This document shows positions 1 through 11,001 of a stretch of 64,000 nucleotides of DNA, piece by piece. How positions within the stretch are numbered: position 1 is the first letter of the stretch; every line of letters starts with the position of its first letter. Origin of the DNA: Arthrobacter ulcerisalmonis. GTDB lineage: Bacteria > Actinomycetota > Actinomycetes > Actinomycetales > Micrococcaceae. Both the position numbers and the translations under genes were made by a program. The notes below the pieces were generated by a model. That model did no database searches. It had not been told where the DNA came from and saw only the letters and a list, made by a program, of their open reading frames with translations. The DNA is taken from positions 62,001-126,000 of the forward strand of contig NZ_UXAU01000038.1 of the NCBI RefSeq assembly GCF_900609065.1. The letters run 5' to 3'.

Positions 1-1003
1 CCTCGGCAAAGCTGCCGGCTGGGTTGATGTCCGGCCCGTGGGCGCCGTCACCGTGGGCATTGCCGGCAAGCAGCTCGCCGAGTTGGGCGCCATGGCCGAT
101 TCCCGGGCCCGCGTCCGGGTCTTCTCCGACGACGGCAATTGCGTGTCCGACCCGGTGCTGATGCGCCGGGCGTTGGAATACGTCAAGGCGTTCGACGGCG
201 TGGTGGCCCAGCACGCGCAGGAGCCCCGCCTCACCGAGGGCGCACAAATGAACGAGGGCGAGGTTTCCGCGGTGCTCGGCCTGGCCGGCTGGCCTGCTGT
301 GGCAGAGGAAAGCATCATTGCCCGCGACGTCCTCCTGGCCCAGCACGTGGGTTCCCGGTTGCACGTCTGCCACGTTTCTACCTCCGGCTCGGTGGAGATC
401 ATCCGCTGGGCCAAGGAACGCGGCATCAACGTCACGGCAGAAGTCACCCCCCACCACCTGCTGCTCACCGACGAACTGGTCCGCAGCTACGACCCCGTCT
501 TCAAGGTGAACCCGCCGCTGCGCACCAACGCCGACGTCCACGCCCTCCGCGCCGGCCTCGCCGACGGCACCATCGATGTGATCGGCACCGACCACGCCCC
601 GCACCCCAGCGAGCACAAGGAATGCGAATGGGCACAGGCTGCCATGGGCATGACCGGCCTGGAAACCGCACTGTCGGTGGTGCAGGAAACCATGATCGAG
701 ACCGGCCTGATGACGTGGGCTGACTTCGCCAGGGTGACCTCCACGGTGCCGGCGCAGATTGGCCGCGTGGCAGACCAGGGCCGGCCACTGGCAGTGGGCG
801 AACCCGCCAACGTCGTGCTGGTGGACCCCGCCGCGCGCTGGACAGTGGACCCGTCAGCCATGGCCACCATGGGCCGGAATTCACCCTTCAAGGGCCTCGA
901 GCTGCCCGGCAAGGTGGTGGCAACGTTCTTCCACGGCCACCCCACCGTCCTCAACGGGGAGCTGAATACGCCCAACCCCGGCGTGCCGGCGGTGGCCCAC
1001 TGA
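1..1003 (+). CDS. pyrC: Dihydroorotase, 5'-truncated by the window edge
   Basis: This is the amidohydrolase that cyclises N-carbamoyl-aspartate to dihydroorotate in de novo pyrimidine synthesis. The reading frame is already open at base 2, so the start codon and the N-terminal HxH metal motif lie outside the window; about 333 residues are visible. Seen in the sequence are FSDDG (the position where class I enzymes of this type carry an active-site Asp), AQHAQEP with a metal-binding His, HVCHVS with a further metal His, NPPLR, and GTDHAPH, which holds the catalytic Asp. The gene heads the visible part of a pyr operon. Its TGA stop shares one base with the ATG of the next gene (TGATG), which implies translational coupling. 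Confidence 0.96.
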   Translation, partial: LGKAAGWVDVRPVGAVTVGIAGKQLAELGAMADSRARVRVFSDDGNCVSDPVLMRRALEYVKAFDGVVAQHAQEPRLTEGAQMNEGEVSAVLGLAGWPAVAEESIIARDVLLAQHVGSRLHVCHVSTSGSVEIIRWAKERGINVTAEVTPHHLLLTDELVRSYDPVFKVNPPLRTNADVHALRAGLADGTIDVIGTDHAPHPSEHKECEWAQAAMGMTGLETALSVVQETMIETGLMTWADFARVTSTVPAQIGRVADQGRPLAVGEPANVVLVDPAARWTVDPSAMATMGRNSPFKGLELPGKVVATFFHGHPTVLNGELNTPNPGVPAVAH

Positions 1004-1512
1004 TGGACCGCATTCTCCCGGGCCTGCTGATGTTGGCGATCATCGTCGTTGTGTTCGCCTTGATCTGGCTGGGCTGGCGGAACCGCCTGCGCCGCCAGGC
1101 CGACGTCGAAACCCTCCCCCCGGTGCCCACGGAACCGGGGGAGCCCCTCGCCGCAGCGGAGGGCCAGTACGTCGCCACCACCACCGGCGGCGATTGGCTG
1201 GACCGGATTGCGGTGCAGGGCCTGGGGATCAGGACCAACGCCACCCTGAGCCTCTACCCCCACGGTGTCCTGTTCGCCCGCGACGGCGCGCCGGACCTGT
1301 ACATCCCGGCCGCTGCGCTGGTGGGCGTCCGGCAGGACAGTGGAATGGCGGGTAAATTCGTCGAGAAAGACGGCTTGCTGGTCCTGTCCTGGATGCTCGG
1401 CACCCGGGAGCTCGACACCGGGTTCCGCACCCGGCACGCAGCCGACAAGGACACGCTCCACCTGGCGCTGCAGGACTTGATCGCAGCAGCCGACACCACC
1501 AGCGGAAAGTAG
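1003..1512 (+). CDS. Membrane-anchored PH-like domain protein of the pyr operon
   Basis: A 169-residue protein of unknown function. Residues about 5-22 form one hydrophobic segment followed by a positive stretch (GWRNRLRRQ), which suggests an N-terminal anchor with the rest in the cytoplasm. The remainder is predicted from its pattern to be a small beta-rich domain. I recall proteins of this kind in actinobacterial pyr operons annotated as PH-like or transporter-like, with no assigned role. It starts inside the pyrC stop codon and ends six bases before carA, so it is clearly cotranscribed with pyrimidine genes. Being anchored, it could tether or regulate the pathway, but this is inference only. 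Confidence 0.85.
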   Translation: MDRILPGLLMLAIIVVVFALIWLGWRNRLRRQADVETLPPVPTEPGEPLAAAEGQYVATTTGGDWLDRIAVQGLGIRTNATLSLYPHGVLFARDGAPDLYIPAAALVGVRQDSGMAGKFVEKDGLLVLSWMLGTRELDTGFRTRHAADKDTLHLALQDLIAAADTTSGK

Positions 1513-1518
1513 GACCCC

Positions 1519-2753
1519 ATGACCTCCCTCCGCTCAACCACAGACCCAGCAGTGAAAGCGAATACAGTGACAGCAACCAGCCAGGCAGTTCTCGTCCTCG
1601 AAGATGGCCGCATCTTCCGCGGCACCAGCTACGGAGCCACCGGCACGGCGCTGGGCGAGGCCGTCTTCGCCACCGGGATGACCGGTTACCAGGAAACCAT
1701 CACAGACCCGTCCTACGCCCGCCAGCTGGTGGTGCAGACGGCACCACACATCGGCAACACCGGCGTGAACAGCGAGGATGCCGAGTCCCGGCGCATCTGG
1801 GTAGCCGGCTACATTGTCCGCGACGCCGCCCGCCGGCCGTCCAACTGGCGCTCGGAGCGCTCCCTCGATGAGGAGCTCGTGGACCAGGGCATCGTGGGCA
1901 TCCAGGGCGTGGACACCCGAGCTATCACTCGGCACCTGCGCGAGCACAAGACCATGCGCGCCGGGATCTTCTCCGGAGCCGCAGCGGAGCGCACTGACGC
2001 CGACCTGGTGGCAGCAGTCCTCGCCAGCTCGCCCATGGAGGGCGCCCGGCTGGCCGAGGAAGTCAGCGTCAAGGACGCCTATGTGGTGGACCCGGCCGAT
2101 CACGGTTGGGACGGCGAGCCCCGCTTCAGCATCGCCGCGATCGACCTCGGCATCAAGGCCATGACGCCCATCCGGTTCGCCGAACGTGGCGTGCGGGTGC
2201 ACGTCCTGCCGGCCACGGCCACCCTGGCGGACGTCAAAGCGGTGAACCCCGATGGTTTCTTCATGTCCAACGGTCCTGGCGACCCAGCCACCGCAGATGC
2301 GCAGGTCAGCCTGCTCCGTTCGGTCCTGGACGAGAAGCTGCCCTACTTCGGCATCTGCTTCGGCAACCAGATCCTGGGCCGTGCGCTCGGCTTTGGCACC
2401 TACAAGCTGCGCTACGGCCACCGGGGCATCAACCAGCCCGTCCTGGACCGCCGCACCGGCAAGGTGGAGATCACCTCGCAAAACCACGGCTTCGCCGTTG
2501 ACGCTCCGCTCGACGGCGCCACCCAGGCCCCCGAGGAGCGCTACGGCCGCGTCGAGGTCAGCCACATCAGCCTCAACGACGACGTCGTCGAGGGCCTCGC
2601 CTGCCTCGACATTCCCGCCTTCTCGGTGCAATACCACCCCGAAGCGGCCTCGGGCCCGCACGACGCCGCCTACCTCTTCGACCGTTTCATCGACCTGATG
2701 GCGGAGACGAAGACAGCGAACACCAAGAACATCAACACTGAGGACACGAAGTA

Positions 2754-2754
<1 letters not shown>
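1519..2754 (+). CDS. carA: Carbamoyl-phosphate synthase small (glutaminase) subunit
   Basis: This subunit hydrolyses glutamine and channels ammonia to CarB for carbamoyl phosphate, which feeds both pyrimidine and arginine synthesis. The protein has 411 residues from the ATG at 1519. An N-terminal CPSase domain ([11 protein letters not shown], then [10 protein letters not shown]) is followed by a class I glutamine amidotransferase domain. The nucleophile is Cys280 in YFGICFGNQ, and the His-Glu pair lies in [17 protein letters not shown] at 1567 is a possible alternative start that would remove a poorly structured N-terminus. The stop codon overlaps the start of carB (TAATG). The C-terminus is Thr/Asn/Lys-rich and probably flexible. 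Confidence 0.97.
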
Positions 2755-6060
<3,306 letters not shown>

Positions 6061-6068
<8 letters not shown>

Positions 6069-6915
6069 GCAGGATAGCGCCGGCCGGGAGCCGTTCGGTT
6101 CCCGGCTGGCCGCCGCCATGGCCAGCCGGGGCCCGCTGTGCGTCGGGATCGATCCGCACCCAAGCCTGCTGGCTGCGTGGGGATTGAACGACGACGCCGA
6201 GGGGTTGCGGGTGTTTTCCCGCACCGTCCTTGACGCGGTGGGGTCCCTCGCTGCCGCGATCAAGCCGCAGGTGGCCCTCTACGAACGGCACGGTTCCGCC
6301 GGGATGGCTGTTCTGGAGGAGCTCGTGGCGGCGTCCCGCGAGGCTGGCGTGCTGACCATTGCCGACGCCAAACGCGGCGATATTGGCTCCACCATGGCCG
6401 CCTATGCCGATGCCTGGCTCCGTGAGGGCTCGCCCTTGGCGGCTGACGCAGTGACCCTCAGCCCGTACCTTGGCTTCGAGTCGCTCCGGCCGGCGCTGGA
6501 CCTGGCAGCAGCAACGGGCCGTGGCGTGTTCGTCCTGGCGTTGACCTCCAACCCGGAAGGCGCATCGGTGCAGCACGTGGGTGGGGCTGACTCCGTGGCC
6601 CGTCGCATCGTGACGGCGGCGGCCGCCGAGAACGTACGGTACGCGCCCGGGATGGGGTCGGTGGGCCTCGTGGTGGGCGCCACCGTTGGATCGGCACTGA
6701 GGACCCTGGACCTGGACCTGGCGGCCGTTCGCGGTCCCATCCTGGCTCCCGGACTGGGTGCGCAGGGCGCGACTCCCGCGGACCTGCGGGCCACCTTCGG
6801 TTCAGCGTATCCGCAGGTCCTTGGCACTTCGAGCCGGGATATCCTTGCCGCCGGGCCGGATCCGGCCCAGCTTCACGCTGCTGCCACCAGGACCTTGGCG
6901 GGGCTGCGCGGGTAA
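6061..6915 (+). CDS. pyrF: Orotidine 5'-phosphate decarboxylase
   Basis: This enzyme decarboxylates OMP to UMP, the last step of the pathway. The 284-residue protein carries the signature DAKRGDIGS with catalytic Lys104 and flanking Asp residues. It is longer than the E. coli type, and the layout ([10 protein letters not shown] near the N-terminus, ALTSNPEG in the middle) fits the actinobacterial type 2 group. It starts inside carB with an eight-base overlap. pyrD is not in this operon but sits at 52722. After the stop there is a 114-base gap holding the mihF promoter, so pyrF is probably the last gene of the operon. Confidence 0.96.
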
Positions 6916-6939
6916 CAGGACGTCGATTAGCCGAATCCA

Positions 6940-6968
6940 TTGCTTAGCGCCCCACCAGGGGGTAGTTT
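6940..6968 (+). promoter_or_regulatory. Candidate sigma-70-type promoter of mihF
   Basis: TTGCTT at 6940-6945 and TAGTTT at 6963-6968 are separated by exactly 17 bases. This would start transcription near 6975 and leave a 5' untranslated region of about 55 bases. A 9-base direct repeat, GCCGAATCC, lies at 6930-6938 just before the -35 and again at 7007-7015 in the untranslated region. Confidence 0.5.
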
Positions 6969-7029
6969 CAGGACAGGTTCAACGGCGGCCGCCGTCGACA
7001 ATTTCTGCCGAATCCGGGGGTGTCCTTAC

Positions 7030-7347
7030 ATGGTCCTACGACCGCTGTCCGCGACGGAACGCGCCGATGCACTCACCAAGGCGGCAGCCGCCAGGGTCAC
7101 CCGGGCTGCCGCCAAGGAAAGCTTGAAGAACGGCAAGCGGTCCGCCGCGGACATCATCGCCGCCGCAGGGGAGGATGACGCCCTCGCCAGGATGCGGGTG
7201 GCCGAACTGCTGGAGGCCTTGCCGGGTATCGGCAAGGTCCGGGCAGCAGCCATTATGGACCAATTGAACATCGCTGCGTCGCGCCGGGTGCGGGGGCTCG
7301 GCGTCCATCAGCGCCAGGCGCTGGTAAATTTTATAGACGAGAGTTAG
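7030..7347 (+). CDS. mihF: Actinobacterial integration host factor
   Basis: A 105-residue basic nucleoid protein of the actinobacterial IHF type, unrelated to the HU/IHF fold. It binds and bends DNA and is essential in mycobacteria. The start ATG at 7030 gives the family N-terminus [15 protein letters not shown]; upstream in-frame codons would add residues that family members do not have. The core has a helix-two-turn-helix region with [10 protein letters not shown] (residues about 63-72), a helix-hairpin-helix-like DNA contact, and ends with [14 protein letters not shown]. It is followed by gmk, rpoZ and coaBC in the order that is standard for actinobacteria. Confidence 0.93.
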   Translation: MVLRPLSATERADALTKAAAARVTRAAAKESLKNGKRSAADIIAAAGEDDALARMRVAELLEALPGIGKVRAAAIMDQLNIAASRRVRGLGVHQRQALVNFIDES

Positions 7348-7387
7348 CGGCCAGCAGCGCCGCCCCCACCCCTGGCAAAAGGAATAC

Positions 7388-7960
7388 GTGAGCAAGAACC
7401 CTGGACTGACAGTCCTCGCTGGTCCGACGGCTGTTGGCAAAGGCACCGTGTCCACCTACATTCGAGACAACTACCCGGAAGTCTGGTTGTCCGTCTCTGC
7501 CACCACCAGGGCGCCCCGGCCCGGCGAAGTGGACGGCACCCACTACTTCTTCAAGTCCCGGGAAGAGTTCGAACGCCTCATCGGGGAAGGCGAGTTCCTG
7601 GAATGGGCAGTAGTCCATGGCCAGAACACGTACGGCACCCTGAAGAGCACCGTGAACCAGGCCATCGCCGAGGGCAAGTCTGTCCTGTTGGAGATTGACC
7701 TGCAGGGCGCGCGGCAGGTTAAGGCAGCACTTCCGGAGGCCAATTTCATCTTCCTGGCACCGCCCAGCTGGGATGAACTGGTCCGCCGACTGGTGGGTCG
7801 CGGCACCGAATCGGCCGAAGAACAGCAGCGCCGGCTAGAAACCGGTAAAGTAGAGCTTGCTGCTGAACCGGAGTTTGACCATACCGTCATCAATGATGAC
7901 GTCCGCCGGGCAGCGGACGAGCTTGTTTCACTCATGGGTCTGACTCCGCATCCACACTGA
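7388..7960 (+). CDS. gmk: Guanylate kinase
   Basis: This enzyme phosphorylates GMP to GDP. It has 190 residues from a GTG start with AAAGGA a few bases upstream. The P-loop [10 protein letters not shown] is near residues 12-21. The GMP-binding region follows ([10 protein letters not shown] type motif, here [14 protein letters not shown]), and the lid contains [17 protein letters not shown]. All expected parts are present and the length is normal. It lies 40 bases after mihF and 40 before rpoZ, probably in one transcript. Confidence 0.96.
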   Translation: MSKNPGLTVLAGPTAVGKGTVSTYIRDNYPEVWLSVSATTRAPRPGEVDGTHYFFKSREEFERLIGEGEFLEWAVVHGQNTYGTLKSTVNQAIAEGKSVLLEIDLQGARQVKAALPEANFIFLAPPSWDELVRRLVGRGTESAEEQQRRLETGKVELAAEPEFDHTVINDDVRRAADELVSLMGLTPHPH

Positions 7961-8000
7961 TCGCAGGAATCTTTCAGCCCGCTAGTAATTTGGAGAATTC

Positions 8001-8261
8001 GTGTCTACGAACCTTGAAGGCATCATCAACCCGCCGATCGATTCGCTGCTTGAGGCAGCCGATTCCAAGTACGGCCTGGTGATCTTCGGTGCCAAGCGTG
8101 CTCGCCAGATCAACGCCTACTACGCCCAGCTGCACGAGGGCCTCTTCGAGTACGTTGGCCCGCTGGTCGACACCAAGCTGAACGAGAAGTCGCTTTCGAT
8201 CGCCTTGCGCGAAATCAACGAAGGCAAGCTCGTTTCGACCCCCATCGAAGCTGCCGAGTAA
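8001..8261 (+). CDS. rpoZ: RNA polymerase omega subunit
   Basis: An 86-residue subunit that helps assemble and stabilise the beta' subunit of RNA polymerase. The family signature [16 protein letters not shown] is visible near residues 21-36, and the protein keeps the usual C-terminal extension ([14 protein letters not shown]). It begins with GTG, preceded by GGAGA at good spacing. It is the conserved neighbour of gmk and coaBC. Confidence 0.95.
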   Translation: MSTNLEGIINPPIDSLLEAADSKYGLVIFGAKRARQINAYYAQLHEGLFEYVGPLVDTKLNEKSLSIALREINEGKLVSTPIEAAE

Positions 8262-8299
8262 TTTCCGCGCGAAGCTGAGTACTAGTTGACGGAGCGTAC

Positions 8300-9574
8300 G
8301 TGCGCATAGTCCTCGGAGTCGGGGGAGGGATCGCCGCCTACAAGGTGGCATCCCTCCTCCGACTTTTTACTGAAGCCGGACACAACGTGACGGTCATTCC
8401 CACGGAGGCCTCCACCCGTTTCGTGGGAACGGCCACCTGGGAGGCGCTCTCCGGCAACCCGGTCAGCAACAGCGTTTTCGACGGCGTCCATCAGGTCAAC
8501 CACGTGCGCCTGGGCCATGAGGCGGATTTGATCGTCGTGGCACCGGCCACCGCCGATCTTCTGGCCAAGGCCGCTGCCGGCCAGGCTGGCGACCTTCTCA
8601 CCAACACCTTGCTGATGGCCTCCGGGCCGGTCCTCTACGCCCCGGCCATGCATACCGAAATGTGGCAGCACGCGGCGACCCAGGCTAACGTGGCCACCCT
8701 GCGAAGTCGTGGTGTCACGGTGCTGGACCCCGCCGTCGGACGCCTTACGGGCGCCGATTCCGGGCCCGGCCGCCTGCCCGAGCCAGACGCCATCTTTGCC
8801 GCGGCCCTGGCGTTGCTGCAGCCCACCGACCTGCCACAGCCCATCGAACCGCCACAGCCCACCGACCTGCCACTCGCCGGGCGCACCGTCACCATCAGCG
8901 CCGGAGGTACCCGGGAACCGCTGGACCCGGTCCGCTTCCTGGGCAACCGCTCCTCCGGCAAGCAAGGCGTGGCCTTGGCCATCGCTGCCAAGGAAGCCGG
9001 CGCCACCGTGCGGTTGCTGGCTGCCCACATGGACGTCCCGCCGCCCGCTGGCGTCGAGGTGGTCCCGGTGGAAACTGCGCTGGAGCTTCGCGCTGCCGCA
9101 CTCGCCGCAGCAGCGGATTCTGGTGTCATCATCATGGCGGCTGCCGTGGCGGACTTCAGGCCCGCTGAGGTTTCCGGGACCAAGATCAAGAAGCGCGACG
9201 ACACCGCCGACCCCACCATCTCCCTGGTCCGTAACCCAGACATCCTGCAGGAACTCGTGCAACTCCGCGATGCCAGCCCGGAAGGATCGGCCCGTCACGA
9301 CCAGCTCATCGTGGGCTTCGCGGCCGAAACGGGGGATGGGCAGGGCGACATCCTGGCCTACGCGGAAGCGAAGCTGCGGCGCAAGGGGTGCGACCTGTTG
9401 GTGCTGAACCAGGTGGGAACCGACAAGGTGTTCGGCCAGGAAACCAACGCTGTGGTCATCCTCGCCCGTGATGGCTCCGAACCACAGGAGACCGCTGGCA
9501 CCAAGAAGGACGTCGCGGCCGCCCTGATCAGCCGCATCGGCTGTGAACTGACCAACGAAGCACCACGCCGCTGA
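8300..9574 (+). CDS. coaBC: Bifunctional phosphopantothenoylcysteine decarboxylase / phosphopantothenate-cysteine ligase
   Basis: The protein makes 4'-phosphopantetheine for coenzyme A in two steps. It has 424 residues from a GTG preceded by GGAG. The flavin-dependent CoaC half (residues 1 to about 170) opens with VLGVGGGIAAYKVASLLR and includes the APAMHTEMW region. The CoaB ligase half starts near residue 194 (TVTISAGGTREPLDPVRF) and contains GNRSSGKQGVA and KIKKRD. Between the halves, residues 174-191 are encoded by three 18-base tandem units giving QPTDLP, QPIEPP, QPTDLP. This linker is unusual and may vary in length between strains. Confidence 0.95.
   Translation: MRIVLGVGGGIAAYKVASLLRLFTEAGHNVTVIPTEASTRFVGTATWEALSGNPVSNSVFDGVHQVNHVRLGHEADLIVVAPATADLLAKAAAGQAGDLLTNTLLMASGPVLYAPAMHTEMWQHAATQANVATLRSRGVTVLDPAVGRLTGADSGPGRLPEPDAIFAAALALLQPTDLPQPIEPPQPTDLPLAGRTVTISAGGTREPLDPVRFLGNRSSGKQGVALAIAAKEAGATVRLLAAHMDVPPPAGVEVVPVETALELRAAALAAAADSGVIIMAAAVADFRPAEVSGTKIKKRDDTADPTISLVRNPDILQELVQLRDASPEGSARHDQLIVGFAAETGDGQGDILAYAEAKLRRKGCDLLVLNQVGTDKVFGQETNAVVILARDGSEPQETAGTKKDVAAALISRIGCELTNEAPRR
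8819..8872 (+). repeat. Three-unit 18-bp tandem repeat inside coaBC
   Basis: Units at 8819-8836, 8837-8854 and 8855-8872. The first and third are identical (CAGCCCACCGACCTGCCA) and the middle one differs at three bases, which changes the peptide to QPIEPP. The repeat is in frame and encodes a proline-rich linker between the two enzyme domains. Confidence 0.9.
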
Positions 9575-9639
9575 CGTGTTCCACGCCACACCCGCTTAGC
9601 ACGGGGACATGTCCCGCGGGGCGCACTGAATCCAACCAG

Positions 9640-9654
9640 TAAGGTAGTTGAGTG
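9640..9654 (+). promoter_or_regulatory. Leaderless -10 element of metK
   Basis: TAAGGT at 9640-9645 lies exactly six bases before the GTG start at 9652 and there is no purine-rich ribosome site. Transcription would begin at the start codon. No clear -35 is visible. This also leaves no room for a SAM riboswitch. Confidence 0.55.
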
Positions 9655-10887
9655 ACTTTACCGCTGCACCTTCCCCAGTCCTCCCGGGCCACGCCCGCCG
9701 CCCTCCGGCTCTTCACCTCAGAGTCCGTGACGGAAGGCCACCCGGATAAGATCTGTGACCAGATCAGCGACTCGATCCTGGACGCACTGCTCGCCAAGGA
9801 CCCGGAATCGCGGGTGGCGGTGGAGACCATGGCCACCACCGGGCTGGTGCACGTGGCCGGCGAGGTCACCACCGACGCCTACGTGGAAATCCCGCAGATT
9901 GTCCGCGAGACCATCTTGGGCATCGGCTACGACTCCTCGGCCAACGGGTTCGACGGCGCCCGGTGCGGAGTGTCCGTCTCGATCGGCCAGCAGTCCAACG
10001 ACATCGCCGGCGGCGTTTTCAACTCCCTGGAAGCCCGCGAAGGCCGCCACGAGGACGACTACGACTTGCAGGGCGCTGGTGACCAGGGCCTGATGTTTGG
10101 TTACGCGAGCGACGAAACCCCGTCCTTCATGCCCACGCCCATCTGGTTGGCGCATCGGCTCTCCGAACGGCTCACCAAGGTCCGCAAGTCCGGCGAACTC
10201 GCGTACCTGCGCCCGGACGGCAAGACCCAGGTGACCATCGGGTACGACGGCGACGTCCCCGTCTCCGTGGAAACGGTGGTCATTTCCAGCCAGCATGCTG
10301 AAGGTACCAGCCTTGCCCAGTTGCGCGCCGATTTGGCGTCGATGGTGATCGAGCCGGTCCTCGCCGCAGCCGACCTGGACATCTCCCGTGCAGCAAACAT
10401 CCTGAACCCGGCCGGTGAATTCGTCATTGGCGGTCCGGTGGGTGACGCCGGCCTCACCGGCCGGAAGATCATCGTTGACACTTACGGCGGGATGGCCCGG
10501 CACGGCGGCGGCGCTTTCTCCGGCAAGGATCCGTCAAAGGTTGACCGTTCCGCCGCCTACGCCATGCGCTGGGTCGCCAAGAACGTGGTTGCTGCAGGAT
10601 TGGCCAAACGGGCCGAAATCCAGATTGCCTACGCCATTGGCCAAGCACGGCCTGTGGGTACCTATGTTGAAACTTTCGGCACGGAAACGGTTGATCCGGC
10701 CCAGATCAGCGCAGCCATCGTGGAAATTTTTGACCTGCGCCCCCGCGCCATCATCGACGCCCTGGACCTGAAACGACCCATCTACGCCAAAACCGCCGCG
10801 CACGGCCACTTCGGCCGGGACGATCCCGACTTCACCTGGGAGCGACTTGACCGCGTTGACCAGCTGAAAGCGTTCTTCAACGCCTAG
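9652..10887 (+). CDS. metK: S-adenosylmethionine synthetase
   Basis: This enzyme condenses methionine and ATP to S-adenosylmethionine. It has 411 residues, the usual length. Motifs visible are GHPDK (residues 29-33) in the ATP site, [12 protein letters not shown] for methionine binding, and [20 protein letters not shown], the phosphate-binding loop. The protein starts with GTG at 9652, which sits six bases after a TAAGGT -10 element, so the mRNA is probably leaderless. Its stop is followed by a short gap with a hairpin before priA. Confidence 0.97.
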   Translation: MTLPLHLPQSSRATPAALRLFTSESVTEGHPDKICDQISDSILDALLAKDPESRVAVETMATTGLVHVAGEVTTDAYVEIPQIVRETILGIGYDSSANGFDGARCGVSVSIGQQSNDIAGGVFNSLEAREGRHEDDYDLQGAGDQGLMFGYASDETPSFMPTPIWLAHRLSERLTKVRKSGELAYLRPDGKTQVTIGYDGDVPVSVETVVISSQHAEGTSLAQLRADLASMVIEPVLAAADLDISRAANILNPAGEFVIGGPVGDAGLTGRKIIVDTYGGMARHGGGAFSGKDPSKVDRSAAYAMRWVAKNVVAAGLAKRAEIQIAYAIGQARPVGTYVETFGTETVDPAQISAAIVEIFDLRPRAIIDALDLKRPIYAKTAAHGHFGRDDPDFTWERLDRVDQLKAFFNA

Positions 10888-10932
10888 GAAACACGTCAGC
10901 GGATCAGGCAGGAACGGATCCATGACGAACAG

Positions 10933-10966
10933 GGCACCGGCAGCAATGTCGGTGCCTTGTGTTTTG
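10933..10966 (+). terminator. Hairpin with T-rich tail between metK and priA
   Basis: GGCACCG (10933-10939) pairs with CGGTGCC (10950-10956) around a 10-base loop, followed by TTGTGTTTTG. This is a weak-to-moderate intrinsic terminator for metK, and priA begins 36 bases later. Confidence 0.5.
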
Positions 10967-11001
10967 CTGGGAACCACCAAGGATCGAGCGGAGGGAGCTG
11001 A

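Noticed and set aside
9575..9651. SAM riboswitch before metK
   Set aside because: The promoter -10 lies six bases before the start codon, so there is no transcribed leader, and no riboswitch core is seen in this 77-base gap.
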